Origin: Mixophyes australis
Lineage: Eukaryota > Chordata > Amphibia > Anura > Limnodynastidae
Direction: 5' to 3'
Assembly (NCBI GenBank): GCA_036250195.1
Contig: JAVHZZ010000002.1
Location: forward strand, 274,602,960 to 274,666,959
Length of the DNA: 64,000 nucleotides
Shown here: positions 13,652-26,693 of the stretch, in pieces
Layout of the letters: the number at the start of each line of letters is the position of its first letter
Position numbering within the stretch: the first letter of the stretch is position 1
Position numbers and translations under genes: made by a program
The notes under the pieces: model-generated
What the model was told of the DNA's origin: nothing
Database searches by the model: none
What the model saw: the letters and a program-made list of their open reading frames with translations, nothing else

Positions 13652-14259
13652 GGACCTGATTCATTAAGGAAAGGAAAGCAAAAAAAAAAGGAATAACTTT
13701 GCCGCTTGGCACAATCATGCTGCATTGGAGGGGGAGATAAATTTAAAATGTGGGGACAGATTTATAGCTGGGGTAGGGCATGTCCTAGATCAACTTTAAA
13801 TCATAGTTGTCTACTCTCCTGGATTGTCCGAATTTCTGGGAGTCCTCCTGGACAGGGCAACCTCCCTGTTGGTAGCCACCTAAGTAGTAAAGTGGCAGGT
13901 AGCGGGGCTTAGGACACAAATCGCACTTCATCGTTGCCCCATCCCCTGCTGTAATTGGTCAGAAAATGTGATGGATGTTTAGGGGCAGAGCCAAATGACG
14001 CAATCTTCTGGGCCCCGCTCCCAACATGTCCACCTCCCTGCAATATTCCGAAACACTCGTTGCCAAAGTTGGCAAGAAATCTTTAAATATCAGTGTAAAA
14101 ATAAAGCTATCAAGTATTTGTGTCCTACATGTAAAAACAGACAGTATTTTCCTAATGAGCAAAATAATACACTGATTTGCACCCCTTGCATTGTGACATA
14201 GTTTTGCCAAAGTGCAAAGTTACTCTTTTTTTCTTTACTTTCCTTAATGAATCAAGCCC
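13652..14259. mobile_element. Harbinger-like MITE with long inverted ends
   Basis: The left end reads GGACCTGATTCATTAAGGAA and the right end, reverse-complemented, GGGCTTGATTCATTAAGGAA. The match continues through an A-rich run into GTAACTTTGC. AAT flanks both sides (13649-13651 and 14260-14262). Internal sequence from about 13800 to 13990 looks like a nested unrelated repeat. No transposase frame is present. Assignment to the Harbinger group rests on the 3-bp duplication and the end sequence. Confidence 0.7.
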
Positions 14260-14262
14260 AAT

Positions 14263-14685
14263 GTGTAATTTGTGCTTTCATTGATTGAAGAAGTGAGATG
14301 GCCTTTGAAAGTTTGTGAGTTTGACTTATTATTTTACTCATTAAAATTCTTACACAATTAATGGTATTAAATTACAAAGGGGCCCTTAAATTTTTTTTTT
14401 ATTTGTAAATTCCTGCCAATCCATGGCCAGACATCCTTCTTTCCAGGCACTGCAGCTAAATTTATATATTTTTTGCTATATTAAATTTAGTTTAGTTTCA
14501 CTGACTAGAGCGTGGATTATTGATAAAGAGGGAAGCAGAAGAGGCAAATGAGGAGGAACAATGGAGAGGCAATGGAAATGACCTCACAGTCAATCGACAT
14601 TATCAATTGTGGACAACACATGTCACCTGTACAGTTAAAGGTCTCTTTTATCCTTATCCTAGCACCAGCCACTCAATTGAGCAAA
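14263..14685. other. Short unique stretch left of the ERV flank repeat
   Basis: No feature recognised. It ends where homology with the tandem array at 23799 begins. Confidence 0.5.
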
Positions 14686-15582
14686 AACACTGGAGATGGT
14701 CAGAAACAAACTATCAGCTTTTCAGATGATTAATCAAATGTGGACCTAATGTGTATGTTCTTCCAAAGGGGTTCAAGATATTGCTGGCATACTATGGGCA
14801 CCAACTTCTTCTTGCATGTTTTTCATAAACCCTGTTGATACAATATGTGCAGCCACTGTAGATGGCATATAATAATGGGCACTGTGTGCAATATGGGGGA
14901 CAAACTCTGCCGATATATATTGTTACCACGGACACTGTTGATACAATGTGAACAACCACCTTTAATGGTAAAGAATCATGGTTACTGCATGGTCAAATGT
15001 AACGCCAATTATTGACATAATAAGCACTCTTGGAACAATATGGGAAGACAGCTCTGCTGGTATATTGCTATCAAGGACACTTTTGGTACAATATAAGCAG
15101 CCCCTTTTAATGGTATAGAGTCATAACTCGTACTCCAACCCTTGCTGGAATATTGATATGGGCACTACTGGAATAATATTGGCATCCAAATTGATTGGAA
15201 TAATTAAATATAGTCATTGGCAAAGGCTACTGTAGTAGTAAGGAATTCAGATGCTACGGGATTGGCTTCCTTGTCAAAGCAGCTTTTGCAATAGTGTAAC
15301 AATCACCACAGCATTAAATGCAACTACTATTGGCCTCTGGATCTTAGGGGCTAGGTAAGATCAATGATGGGCCTCTGGCATTTGGAAAGGCTACATACAC
15401 AACTCATGACATCTAAGAGCTCTGACCTTGTGTTTGACTGTCAGCCTTCCAGAGAGATTTTGAAAAGGAGATAATGAATTGTAAGAGGATAGCTAAGAAT
15501 TGTATGCATAAAAGGTACTTAAATTGGAGGCTGAAAAGTCAAATTGCCAGTAATGTGTGGCAATGTTGAAACTCCTAAATCG
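14686..15582. repeat. Left-flank segment shared with the ERV array (copy A)
   Basis: This host-like segment abuts the U5 end of the minus-strand ERV's 3' LTR. It reappears nearly unchanged at 23799-24874 and 25619-26693, where a 176-bp MITE is also present. Copy A lacks that MITE and so shows its empty site at GTGGACCTAATG. A few substitutions separate copy A from the other two, which are almost identical to each other. The last four bases, ATCG (15579-15582), are the ERV target duplication. Confidence 0.85.
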
Positions 15583-16876
15583 TATTAAAGTAATTTTATC
15601 GTTTTCCAATAAGCATTGTCTAAGCGATTTGTGTGGTTTCCGAAGCACAAGCAATTTATTTAGCAAAAGCAAGAGCTTTCATGGGAACTTTTTACCCCAA
15701 GGACCATACACAGGACACGTGGTCATCCCCTAAGGTTAGAGGAGAGGAAATTTCACAACCAGCAAAGTAAGGGGTTCTTTACAGTAAGGGCAGTCAAGAT
15801 ATGGAATTCATTGCCAGGGAAGGTTGTGATGGCAGATTCAATAGATATGTTTAAGAAAGGGTTAGACAAATTTTTAGCGGAAAGGTGTATCCAGGGATAC
15901 GACCAGTAATTTAAAATAAAGGATAGTAGTGGATATAGGGTAAAAATTGGATTGCAATATTGAGCCTGGGGGGATTTTCAAAATTGAAACAGATGGGCGG
16001 TTGCCTACTCTGGATTAATTTCAAATATAAGTGCAGGATCGCAGGAGATCCAAAATAGGTTGAACTTGATGGACTGGTGTCTTTTTTCAACCTCATCAAC
16101 TATGTTACTATGTTAATTTGTTTAGCAGTTCAATAAATAAGTACAATACAGTACAATATAGCCGATACTTGATACCTATTAAAGATGTTACATTAAAGCA
16201 GGAAAGTATAAAAACACTGAATACATTACATCTTCCTTATAGGGTTCACCCAGGTTCAATGAATGCAGCCATGCCCTCACGTTTCCAGCATCAAAGAGAC
16301 CTAGAACAAAAGCCAACATGCTTGTATATACTTGTCCAGATAACACTTAGTGAGGTCTTCATTGGTCCAGGGTTAATGGTGTTCCAGTTCCTTGCAAGTT
16401 ATAGGTCAGTTCATTTGATCCTTACAAAGGGGAAACTTCCTCCACCCTATTGTTCACATGATTTGACTCTGTATGACTAGTTCAAACTGACCCACACAAA
16501 AGTATTTTTGAGCATTAACCTCATATTGCTTGTATATTGCGATCACTAGATGCGATCGCTATTCCATCCACACCAGGTTAATGCTGGGGAAATAAGCTTT
16601 AATATGAAACCAAACTCTTTATCTTTTAAAACACCTGAACCATAAATACCTTTTCTACAGTATTATATATGCATAAATATACAATCTAATACATTTTACT
16701 AATAAATGAATGTGGATTGGAACCTTAATAAATATGAAATATATATATAAGTGAATGTGTACGTGCGAGTGTATGCGTGCATTATTTATCGTGCGATTGC
16801 ATCATGAAATGCAATTTGCACGATTAAACAATATTAATCAATATACTTTCTTTCATCCAATTATACGACTTCAACA
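15583..16876 (-). mobile_element. ERV 3' LTR (copy A), interrupted by a CR1 fragment
   Basis: On the minus strand the LTR starts TGTTGAAGTCG just after the purine tract AAAGGGTGGA. It ends TTACTTTAATA, followed by CGAT, the reverse complement of the ATCG target site. Without the CR1 insert it is about 850 bp, like LTR D (846 bp) and the plus-strand ERV LTR (864 bp). A polyadenylation signal lies in CTAAATAAATTG. The 3' end in TA rather than CA is unusual. Confidence 0.8.
15672..16115 (+). mobile_element. CR1 LINE 3' fragment inserted in LTR A
   Basis: The sequence matches the 3' part of the CR1 element at 52111-53715, from the stretch containing AGCTTTCATGGGAAC through the 3' UTR to the tail TATGTTACTATGTTA. 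The three other LTR copies (B, C, D) read straight through (AGCAAAAGCAATTTG), so both ends are fixed by comparison. It is 5' truncated and non-coding. No clear target duplication, as is common for CR1. Confidence 0.85.
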
Positions 16877-18319
16877 GCTCCACCCTTTGATAGTACAATA
16901 AGCTATCACCTTAATGCAGGAGCTCAGTACCACGTTTCATTGCTCTGTAATGTAAGTCCCCCTTGGTGTATAATGTAAGTCCCCCTTGGTGTATGACCAC
17001 GCTGTCTGTAGATCTCTGACAGGTTACCATAAAAGATAGTCATAATCCTAGTACAATTTTACTTTTAGTATACCTGTGAAGCTTGAAGTTAACCCTTTAT
17101 ATGCACTTCAAGGTTGCAATAAAACATGTAATGCATTACTTGGAAGGGTACAGAGTACGATAGAACATGTATCAACAATATAGAATTTTCTACAACAGTT
17201 CTTCATGTCTTAACAGGTTAATTCGTCCAAAGCATGTCTTTTAGCTCAGACAATATTTAGATAGTACATGTTCATCAATAACATCATCATATACGATCTC
17301 CTTCAGCTTGAGTTAGTATATACACTCTAATAATGTCATCAGTTCTTTTCCTCAACACTTGTGGGGCAGGCTATTGTCTGTTTCGTTCTTCCCAGTCTCC
17401 CAATGCTCAAGTTTCTTTGTACGTGAAACAGTGATCGGCTTGCCAAATATTGGGAGACTCCAGACTAAGGGACCTAGCTGTTTTACCTTCCCCCTAGTAA
17501 CCTCCCAATCCATAATTCGGGTACCTCAGGAATATTTAGTGGAAAGAGAACTAGTCCTACTTGATATAATCTCTGAGGCACATGAGAGCACAACCAGCAC
17601 TTAGTTTGGTCTAAAACTTTACCCACCCAAGAATGATAATCATTCTCAAGGATGCCTGCTCAAGTCCGAATATTACTGGACTGGCATCGCTGGATGTATC
17701 TCTCTTCAACTATGGGGTCAGCGTACTTACGGATGTAATACTCCTCAGCGAATAGCCCCGCGCACTTTCTCCAAGCTCCAAGGTTTCCAAATTTTCCTTT
17801 ACCCCTGAATTGAATAGAGTAATTGGCTGGACCAATTGTGCTACCAACTTCTCCTTCATCCCCAACTTCTCAATATCACTACCTGAACCAGCCTCTGTCA
17901 ACTGTTAACCATCAAAATAATTGACCGCCTGAAAAGAGAATGAGATGAGAGAAACACAGAACAGGAAAAACTATCACTTCATGCTGGACAACTGTCTTAG
18001 TCTTTGGCTCAGGTGTTGCCAACTGCATTCGGGGCCTCCCAGAACAGATTCATGAGTGTAGTTGGAAAGCTTTTCTGGGTGTTGACTCCTCTGCAGTGGG
18101 TGGAATGGGTACCAGTGACTCTCTGCTACCCTTAAGGACATGATGCTGGTAGCCGACACTTGGTACCCGTCTGTAAAATAACCTGAACATAGGGAATCAC
18201 TGTTCCACAACTTACTCTCCCGGTCTAACATCCTGACAGTTAGTGTAACCTTTCAGGAGACAGCGTTGTACGTTCTCGGTAGCTGTCTCACTGTTTACCT
18301 TCCCGCTCAAGGTCTAGAC

Positions 18320-18859
18320 CAGTGATGGGCAAACAACAGCCCGCAGGCCAGATCCGGCCCACTTAGAGGTTCTATCCGGCCCGCCAATATTTTAAAAAAA
18401 TTCATTAAAATATGCATAAAATTATTAGGGCCGACCCTGTGTGTCAGAACCTTCATTTTTATGCCTTCCCAGCTATGTACTCCATTACACATCATCCTCC
18501 TTCCTAAAAGGACACTTTGTATGTCAATAACTCAAACACCTGCCAGCCCCCTAATGGCTGAAAGTCATGTGAGAAGAGATGGGCTGGGCCATATACTAAG
18601 GCTGATTTCGATTGGCTGCTGTGTTGTCAGTTAGTGGCTCACCAGAAAGACGGATCTGCAACAACCTGCTGAAATAAGTGCTGTGACTGTACGATCGCTG
18701 CACTTATAGAGGTAACTCTGCTATATAACATCCTCCCGTCCCATTCAAAAAATTTGTATTATATATTTCGATATTTGAGTTTTTTAATAAATTATATTGG
18801 CCCGCCTAAAGTTTTTCTTTTTAATTTGGCCCGCTCCTGAAAAAGTTTGCCCATCACTG
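18320..18859. mobile_element. Non-autonomous hAT transposon with perfect 8-bp duplication
   Basis: The ends are CAGTGATGGGCAAAC and its inverted copy GTTTGCCCATCACTG. Both sides carry the identical 8-mer GTCTAGAC (18312-18319 and 18860-18867). Eight-bp duplications and CAGNG ends define hAT transposons. The body has no transposase. The plus-strand ERV has the uninterrupted site TAGTCTAGACCTTGAG near 43.99 kb, proving insertion after the two ERV copies separated. Confidence 0.92.
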
Positions 18860-19662
18860 GTCTAGACTATTCTCTCACTTACAAACTCATCACAAGGAAA
18901 GTCAAAAACATTTAAAAAGTCAACAGGTTAAGAAGCAGCCTAGGAGTGATCTTGATAGTGAGGAGGACTAGTGGCCAAAGTTACCAGCCACTTCAATCAA
19001 GTTTCAACCCTCATTCTATTCAATTCGGTCTAACTAGTACCGTTACTTTATGTTCACACTGGTTTGTGGCTAATCAAAAAGTATGTAATTTGTTATCACT
19101 GCTCATACATTATACATTTATTATCAATAGCATGAATACCCCTATCACCTATTATAACTCTAGGACTATCACATTGAATAACAAAAGCTTTGAGTATGAC
19201 ACAGTAATACATTAGACACATTTCAATACTCCTTTACCCAGACATATTTCATCCATACACCAGTGTATACTTGAGGATCCTGCAAGGTGGTAATTGGATG
19301 ACGTGGATTTGTTTTACCTGGAGAAAACCCATCTGTAGGAGAGATATGGGATGGCTCTATTGGTATCATCTTCCTGACACTCTCTCATTCAAGACAGGAC
19401 ATTGCCTTCCTGCTAGCTTGAGAAGAAACGTCTGGTGCACCCCAATATGCTCTTACCAGCTTGCGCATAACCTTCTGTACCCATCTGAGCCAAACCATGT
19501 GCTGCCTCCGCTAGGTCTGGAAGATACACTGAGATCTATTGGTCTACCTTGTTCATCTTTCCAGGGTCCGCCAGACTCCTAACCACATCCCTTCACCTTC
19601 CAGACTGTTTATTCTTCAGGCAACACAAATCTTCTATATTAACTAATATATGTATGCATGCA

Positions 19663-19687
19663 TGTGTGTGTGTGTGTGTGTGTGTGT
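19663..19687. repeat. (TG)n microsatellite in ERV internal region
   Basis: A run of about 12 TG units. The plus-strand ERV has the matching (AC)n at 42461-42490, so the repeat belongs to the ERV family. Confidence 0.9.
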
Positions 19688-20429
19688 ACACACAGTTTAA
19701 AACAATACAACGAAAAACAAAACAAAACATAGATTTGTCAGCTGTCACATAAAACCCTGCTGTCTTGACAGCCATGTTCGCCCTGGTGTGACAGCCATGT
19801 ACAGTCGTTTGTGGAAGTGTGGATTTTACTAGCAGCTCTTCAGTTGGTAACACTGTCACTGTATCAAGTCCTCTATGTAATGTCCTACTCATGTGCTGGT
19901 ATTGCTATAAAAAGATTTTTCAGTCACCTCAACATCATCCCCTAGACTAGAAAAATGCTAAAGACCAATGTATATCAATCGATTTTCCCTCTGCCAACTC
20001 ACATGCCATTTTCAATCCCACACGTTCAGCTACTTGGCTAAGTGAGAAGGGCAAAGGGGTCTATCTCTATAACACTTTCTTTAAATATAACAGTATCCAG
20101 TACATATCTGTCTAACAGTGTAAAAATATAAAACATGAAAATTTTACTAGGGTTTCACATTTTGTCATGTCTTGTGGAAAAAATCCTACTCCAATGTTCT
20201 ACACAGAGATTCATATCTGTATGTCTAACCTCCAGCAATCTCCTGTCTCCACCCGTTGTGCATAAATATAAAGGCACACTTTGCACAGGAGACAAAAAGG
20301 CAGATATGCAATCTATAAAACATGAATCATATTTTCACAACAAAAAAAATCAAAAAACAAAAAAACCTTTCTGCTTAAAATTAGCAGCTTCTATACATAT
20401 AAAAACAAACCCCTAGCTGTTTCTGTGAC

Positions 20430-20630
20430 TTATGTCAATCTAGTGTGTGTATCCCTGAGTCCGTCTGATGTCACAAACATCTTAGCCCCATGAATGAGAC
20501 CATGTCTAAGTCTTTTTTGTATCTCTATACAAGAGAAGAGAGAAATACTAACAGGGATGAAAAGAATGAAGAATAGGAGAGCAGCGAATAATAAGACTAC
20601 AAGGTTTTGAATACAAGGATTTGAGTACAA
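20430..20630 (-). CDS. ERV frame with one membrane segment (minus copy), status unsure
   Basis: This 66-codon frame has no ATG at its left limit and reads NPCIQNLVVLLFAALLFF, a hydrophobic stretch long enough to cross a membrane, followed by a basic tail (IQKRLRHGL) ending THTRLT. The same frame with a similar layout occurs at 41449-41703 in the other ERV copy. It might be a relic of the envelope transmembrane part or a small accessory protein; no family is recognised. Confidence 0.3.
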   Translation of the reverse strand: MYSNPCIQNLVVLLFAALLFFILFIPVSISLFSCIEIQKRLRHGLIHGAKMFVTSDGLRDTHTRLT

Positions 20631-21689
20631 ACAGAAAGGCAGAAAAGGAGATTTTTACAGTAACCATGACAGCTGGATTGGACACTATGGGAAAATGGCT
20701 GTATTTATTCCACTAATCCCCTTAGCTATTCGCTAAACTATGACCCCCTCCCCATACTTAACTAGGGGGTCTTACGTCAACCGTGCAATCCAGTGTCATC
20801 CATCGTTAGCTCATATGGAACTCAGTATCTCATGACTATAATGGAGAAGTGCAAAGTTTACCCATTGTGACACATACTTTATATCTCTCATGTGTGTCCT
20901 CCTGAAATACATAAAACAACATTAGAGCGAAGTATGTACACACTTCATTTTAAATAATGAATCTCAACCAAATAAATTATAGTTAATTTGTCTTTCAAGG
21001 GAAAGCTTTGTACATCTTCCGTAATCCCCATAATAACTAAGTATATATCCTTCTTTGTTTGTCCTTACCTACAAAAAGAGAAACAAAATAAAGTCAGTTT
21101 CAAATAACAGAAACAAAACAAACATGATATTTCTTTTTGCTTTCAATCCTTATCATCGACCAGTGACAGGAACCTAAACACAAGACAACATAAAACAAAC
21201 AAACAAACCAAAAAAGAAAACTCTCTGTCTCATTGCAGAAAAAATCCTTAGCAATGCTATCTCCAGTCTTTTGTGTATTGTTCTAAGGCTATATAGCCTT
21301 ATTACAGTCAGGGTCAATTAACTAAGACCATTTGTCTGGAGACAATGGATATCTCTCACGTATATGTGAAACCTGATTTTTGTTTTCTAGGATTTCTGTA
21401 TCTAAGCCATTTGCAAAGACACAACAAATTTCTTTTGTTACACTTCTTTTCCCTGGCTGTATTTTATGTATGGAATAAAAACAAAAGTTTCTTCAGACTG
21501 TTTGAAAAACCTGGTCTTTTTTTTTTTTTTCTATTACAGGGTTATTTTCCTAAATTCAATCACACCCACCATACACAAAAAATAAAAAAATAAAATATAA
21601 AAATATACATTTAAGTTACTCAGCTTTTCAACCGGAATAGTTACACAGATTATCAGTTACATTTGCTATTTTTATAAGTTTTTTTTTTA

Positions 21690-22055
21690 AATTATATTCG
21701 GTATTATACTTTTCTGCTGTGCACTCGCTGCTTTGCCACGTTTTCCCTTCCATTTGCCACAACTTTAAACAGTCATCAGATTCAATTCATGATTTTGTTG
21801 ATTCAATCAACCGTACTTTATCTCTAAGATTATTTAACACCTCTGACTCGAAACTACCTATGTTTGGGAAAGGTTTCACACACTCCCGAGGCATCTTGAA
21901 CCATACTTGCACCATACTTATTATGCATAACATACTTTGCCGAATCAACCGGCCATTCCCTAGGCAGCGCACAATTGGCCATCTTTTCTTGGTCATGGAC
22001 GATTTCAACAGGTACGTCCACTCAAAAATATCAATGCCTTTCCTAGTTTGAGTAC
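21690..22055 (-). pseudogene. gag: ERV gag N-terminal remnant (minus copy)
   Basis: The minus-strand frame at 22008-21787 contains CVKPFPNIGSFESEVLNNLR, closely matching the N-terminal (matrix) part of gag in the plus-strand ERV near 37850. Similarity runs a little beyond, to about 21690, where the sequence becomes AT-rich and no longer matches. Capsid and nucleocapsid are absent. The start region also carries a frame change near 21975. It is a deletion remnant, not a functional gene. Confidence 0.75.
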
Positions 22056-23041
22056 TTTACCACTGTTAGCAACCGATACCCATCACGAATATCAGTGGTT
22101 GCAGTGTATTTCCTCCCACATCTCCCAAGTCACAATCAGGGCTGCACAAAATCAACCATGAGGTCCAATCGGTCAGATACTAACTATCAGTAAGCTTTGC
22201 GATTACTATTGGGAATGCAGCGAAAATCTGTTATTTTCGCTTTGAGTATACCTGACGTGTATACTCTGTGGCGTCTCTTTTTCCCCTGCTCTTTGTTAGA
22301 ACAGAACGCCACTCATACAAAGGTTTCTTTGTATCCTGTTCACCCTTAGAACAGAACCTTTGTTTTCAGGTCACCTTTTTACCGTGCCTCGTCAGACACA
22401 CCTGAACAACGACGCTATCTCCTTTCAACAGTATAATTCTTCCCCACTGCTCTCCCAAGTCATAAACACGGCCTTACCGTGTGGACCAATCGCACCGCTT
22501 AAAGATACTAGTTATCAGTAGTAATTGTTGCGATTAGTATTTGGCGCGCGTGCGAAAACCTATATTGTTTCCGCTATCAGTATACTTTTGTCTTTATGCA
22601 TAACATTCACATACACATACAACCTTTTGTTTTCTTGCACAGAAAATAAATTTCCTAAACAATAGTAATATCTTTTCAGAGGCTTTAGCAAGTCATTATA
22701 CTATACACAAAACAAACTATCAAAAACGACTGTTTAAACACATGGCATCATCACCAGAAGTTCACATACGCTAAACAGGAAGTACACAAACTCTATGCAT
22801 TGCAATACCTTATAAAACGAAAACGACAATAAAAAGAAACAGTTTTCTTTCTTGTCCCTAGATTAAAGTTAGCGCTCCTTTAGATTATGCAACAACGGAC
22901 ATTCGGTTTCACAACACAGAATGAACAACAGGTTTTGAACACATTGCGCTCTTTCCCGTTTGTGACACGTCAATCCACCCTTTGTTGAGGAACCGAAATC
23001 CGTATGCGTTGTGTATCGTCCGGTAGCTTAACTTCCAACTC

Positions 23042-23051
23042 CGAGCCCCCA
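23042..23051 (-). promoter_or_regulatory. ERV primer-binding site, proline-tRNA-like (partial)
   Basis: Minus strand reads TGGGGGCTCG three bases after the U5 end of LTR B. These ten bases fit the 3' end of tRNA-Pro, the primer of many gammaretrovirus-like elements. The following eight bases (GAGTTGGA) do not fit it, so the site is only partly conserved or uses another tRNA. In the plus copy it has become CAGGGGGCTC. Confidence 0.6.
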
Positions 23052-23861
23052 AATTATTAAAGTAATTTTATTATTTTCCAATAAGCATTGTCTAAGCGAT
23101 TTGTGTGGTTCCGAAGCACAAGCAATTTATTTAGCAAAAGCAATTTGTTTAGCAGATCAATAAATAAGTACAATACAGTGCAATATAGCCGATACATGAT
23201 ACCTATTAAAGATGTTACATTAAAGCAGAAAAGTATAAAAACACTGAATACATTACATCTTCCTTATAGGGTTCACCCAGGTTCAATGAATGCAGCCATG
23301 CCCTCACGTTTCCAGCATCAAAGAGACCTAGAACGAAAGCCAACATGCTTGTATATACTTGTCCAGATAACACTTAGTGAGGTCTTCATTGGTCCAGGGT
23401 TAATGGTGTTCCAGTTCCTTGCAAGTTATAGGTCAGTTCATTTGATCCTTACAAAGGGGAAACTTCCCCCACCCTATTGTTCACATGATTTAACTCTGTA
23501 TGACTAGTTTAAACTGACCCACACAAAAGTATTTTTGAGCATTAATCTCATATTGCTTGTATATTGCGATCACTAGATGCGATTGCTATTCCATCCACAC
23601 CAGGTTAATGCTGGGGATATAAGCTTTAATATGAGACCAAACTCTTAATCTTTTAAAACACCTGAACCATAAATACCTTTTCTACAGTATTATATATGCA
23701 TAAATATACAATCTAATACATTTTACTAATAAATGAATGTGGATTGGAACCTTAATAAATATGAAATATATATATAAGTGAATGTGTACGTGCGAGTGAA
23801 CACTGGAGATGATCAGAAACAAACTATCAGCTTTTCAGGTGATTAGTCAAATGTGGACCTA

Positions 23862-24037
23862 GGGGTAAATGTATCAAGCTGAGAGTTTTCCGGCGGGTTT
23901 GAAAAGTGGAGATCTTGCCTATAGCAACCAATCAGATTTTAGCTATCATTTTGTATAATGTACTAAATAAATGATAGCTAGAATCTGATTGGTTTTTCAA
24001 ACCCGCCGGAAAACTCTCAGCTTGATACATTTACCCC
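23862..24037. mobile_element. Palindromic MITE in flank C
   Basis: Ends are GGGGTAAATGTATCAAGCTG and its inverted copy, with CTA on both sides (23859-23861 and 24038-24040). The 176-bp element is close to a full palindrome. Copy A of the flank has the empty site near 14738. A 3-bp CTA duplication suits Harbinger-type elements. Confidence 0.88.
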
Positions 24038-25681
24038 CTAATGTGTATGTTCTTCCAAAGGGGTTCAAGATATTGCTGGCATACTATGGGCACCAACTTC
24101 TTCTTGCATGTTTTTCATAAACCCTGTTGATACAATATGTGCAGCCACTGTAGATGGCATATAATAATGGGCACTGTGGGCAATATGGGGGACCAACTCT
24201 GCCGATATATATTGTTACCACGGACACTGTTGATACAATGTGAACAACCACCTTTAATGGTAAAGAATTATGGTTATTGCATGGTCAAATGTAACGCCAA
24301 TTATTGACATAATAAGCACTCTTGAAACAATATGGGAAGACAGCTCTGCTGGTATATTGCTATCAAGGAGACTTTTGGTACAATATGAGCAGCCCCTTTT
24401 AATGGTATAGAGTCATAACTCGTACTCCAACGCTTGCTGGAATATTGATATGGGCACTACTGGAATAATATGGGCATCCAAATTGATTGGAATAATTAAA
24501 TATAGTCATTGGCAAAGGCTACTGTAGTAGCAAGGAATTCAGATACTACGGGATTGGCTTCCTTGTCAAAGCAGCTTTTGCAATAGTGTAACAATCACCA
24601 CAGCATTAAATGCAACTACTATGGGCCTCTGGATCTTAGGGGCTAGGTAAGATCAATGATGGGCCTCTGGCATTTGGAAAGGCTACATACACAACTCATG
24701 ACATCTAAGAGCTCTGACCTTGTGTTTGACTGTCAGCCTTCCAGAGAGATTTTGAAAAGGAGATAATGAATTGTAAGAGGATAGCTAAGAATTGTATGCA
24801 TAAAAGGTACTTAAATTGGAGGCTGAAAAGTCAAATTGGCAGTAATGTGTGGCAATGTTGAAACTCCTAAATCGTATTAAAGTAATTTTATTGTTTTCCA
24901 ATAAGCATTGTCTAAGCGATTTGTGTGGTTCCGAAGCACAAGCAATTTATTTAGCAAAAGCAATTTGTTTAGCAGATCAATAAATAAGTACAATACAGTG
25001 CAATATAGCCGATACATGATACCTATTAAAGATGTTACATTAAAGCAGAAAAGTATAAAAACACTGAATACATTACATCTTCCTTATAGGGTTCACCCAG
25101 GTTCAATGAATGCAGCCATGCCCTCACGTTTCCAGCATCAAAGAGACCTAGAACGAAAGCCAACATGCTTGTATATACTTGTCCAGATAACACTTAGTGA
25201 GGTCTTCATTGGTCCAGGGTTAATGGTGTTCCAGTTCCTTGCAAGTTATAGGTCAGTTCATTTGATCCTTACAAAGGGGAAACTTCCCCCACCCTATTGT
25301 TCACATGATTTGACTCTGTATGACTAGTTTAAACTGACCCACACAAAAGTATTTTTGAGCATTAATCTCATATTGCTTGTATATTGCGATCACTAGATGC
25401 GATTGCTATTCCATCCACACCAGGTTAATGCTGGGGAAATAAGCTTTAATATGAGACCAAACTCTTAATCTTTTAAAACACCTGAACCATAAATACCTTT
25501 TCTACAGTATTATATATGCATAAATATACAATCTAATACATTTTACTAATAAATGAATGTGGATTGGAACCTTAATAAATATGATATATATATATAAGTG
25601 AATGTGTACGTGCGAGTGAACACTGGAGATGATCAGAAACAAACTATCAGCTTTTCAGGTGATTAGTCAAATGTGGACCTA

Positions 25682-25857
25682 GGGGTAAATGTATCAAGCT
25701 GAGAGTTTTCCGGCGGGTTTGAAAAGTGGAGATCTTGCCTATAGCAACCAATCAGATTTTAGCTATCATTTTGTATAATGTACTAAATAAATGATAGCTA
25801 GAATCTGATTGGTTTTTCAAACCCGCCGGAAAACTCTCAGCTTGATACATTTACCCC
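25682..25857. mobile_element. Palindromic MITE in flank D (copied with the array)
   Basis: Same element as at 23862-24037, exactly 1820 bp further on. Its presence at the identical place in both array flanks shows the insertion preceded the last duplication. Confidence 0.88.
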
Positions 25858-26693
25858 CTAATGTGTATGTTCTTCCAAAGGGGTTCAAGATATTGCTGGC
25901 ATACTATGGGCACCAACTTCTTCTTGCATGTTTTTCATAAACCCTGTTGATACAATATGTGCAGCCACTGTAGATGGCATATAATAATGGGCACTGTGGG
26001 CAATATGGGGGACCAACTCTGCCGATATATATTGTTACCACGGACACTGTTGATACAATGTGAACAACCACCTTTAATGGTAAAGAATTATGGTTATTGC
26101 ATGGTCAAATGTAACGCCAATTATTGACATAATAAGCACTCTTGAAACAATATGGGAAGACAGCTCTGCTGGTATATTGCTATCAAGGAGACTTTTGGTA
26201 CAATATGAGCAGCCCCTTTTAATGGTATAGAGTCATAACTCGTACTCCAACGCTTGCTGGAATATTGATATGGGCACTACTGGAATAATATGGGCATCCA
26301 AATTGATTGGAATAATTAAATATAGTCATTGGCAAAGGCTACTGTAGTAGCAAGGAATTCAGATACTACGGGATTGGCTTCCTTGTCAAAGCAGCTTTTG
26401 CAATAGTGTAACAATCACCACAGCATTAAATGCAACTACTATGGGCCTCTGGATCTTAGGGGCTAGGTAAGATCAATGATGGCCTCTGGCATTTGGAAAG
26501 GCTACATACACAACTCATGACATCTAAGAGCTCTGACCTTGTGTTTGACTGTCAGCCTTCCAGAGAGATTTTGAAAAGGAGATAATGAATTGTAAGAGGA
26601 TAGCTAAGAATTGTATGCATAAAAGGTACTTAAATTGGAGGCTGAAAAGTCAAATTGGCAGTAATGTGTGGCAATGTTGAAACTCCTAAATCG

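Larger units (their letters stand above)
16877..23054 (-). mobile_element. ERV internal region, minus-strand copy (gag mostly deleted, no pol)
   Basis: This is the reverse complement of much of 36457-45442. Collinear landmarks include the primer-site side at 23042-23051, leader, gag start near 22050, the membrane-segment frame near 20.5 kb, the dinucleotide repeat at 19663, and the purine tract beside LTR A. Gag is cut off after about 110 codons. No protease, reverse transcriptase, integrase or envelope can be recognised, so the copy could only have moved with proteins supplied by a relative. A hAT MITE (18320-18859) is a later insertion. Confidence 0.8.
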
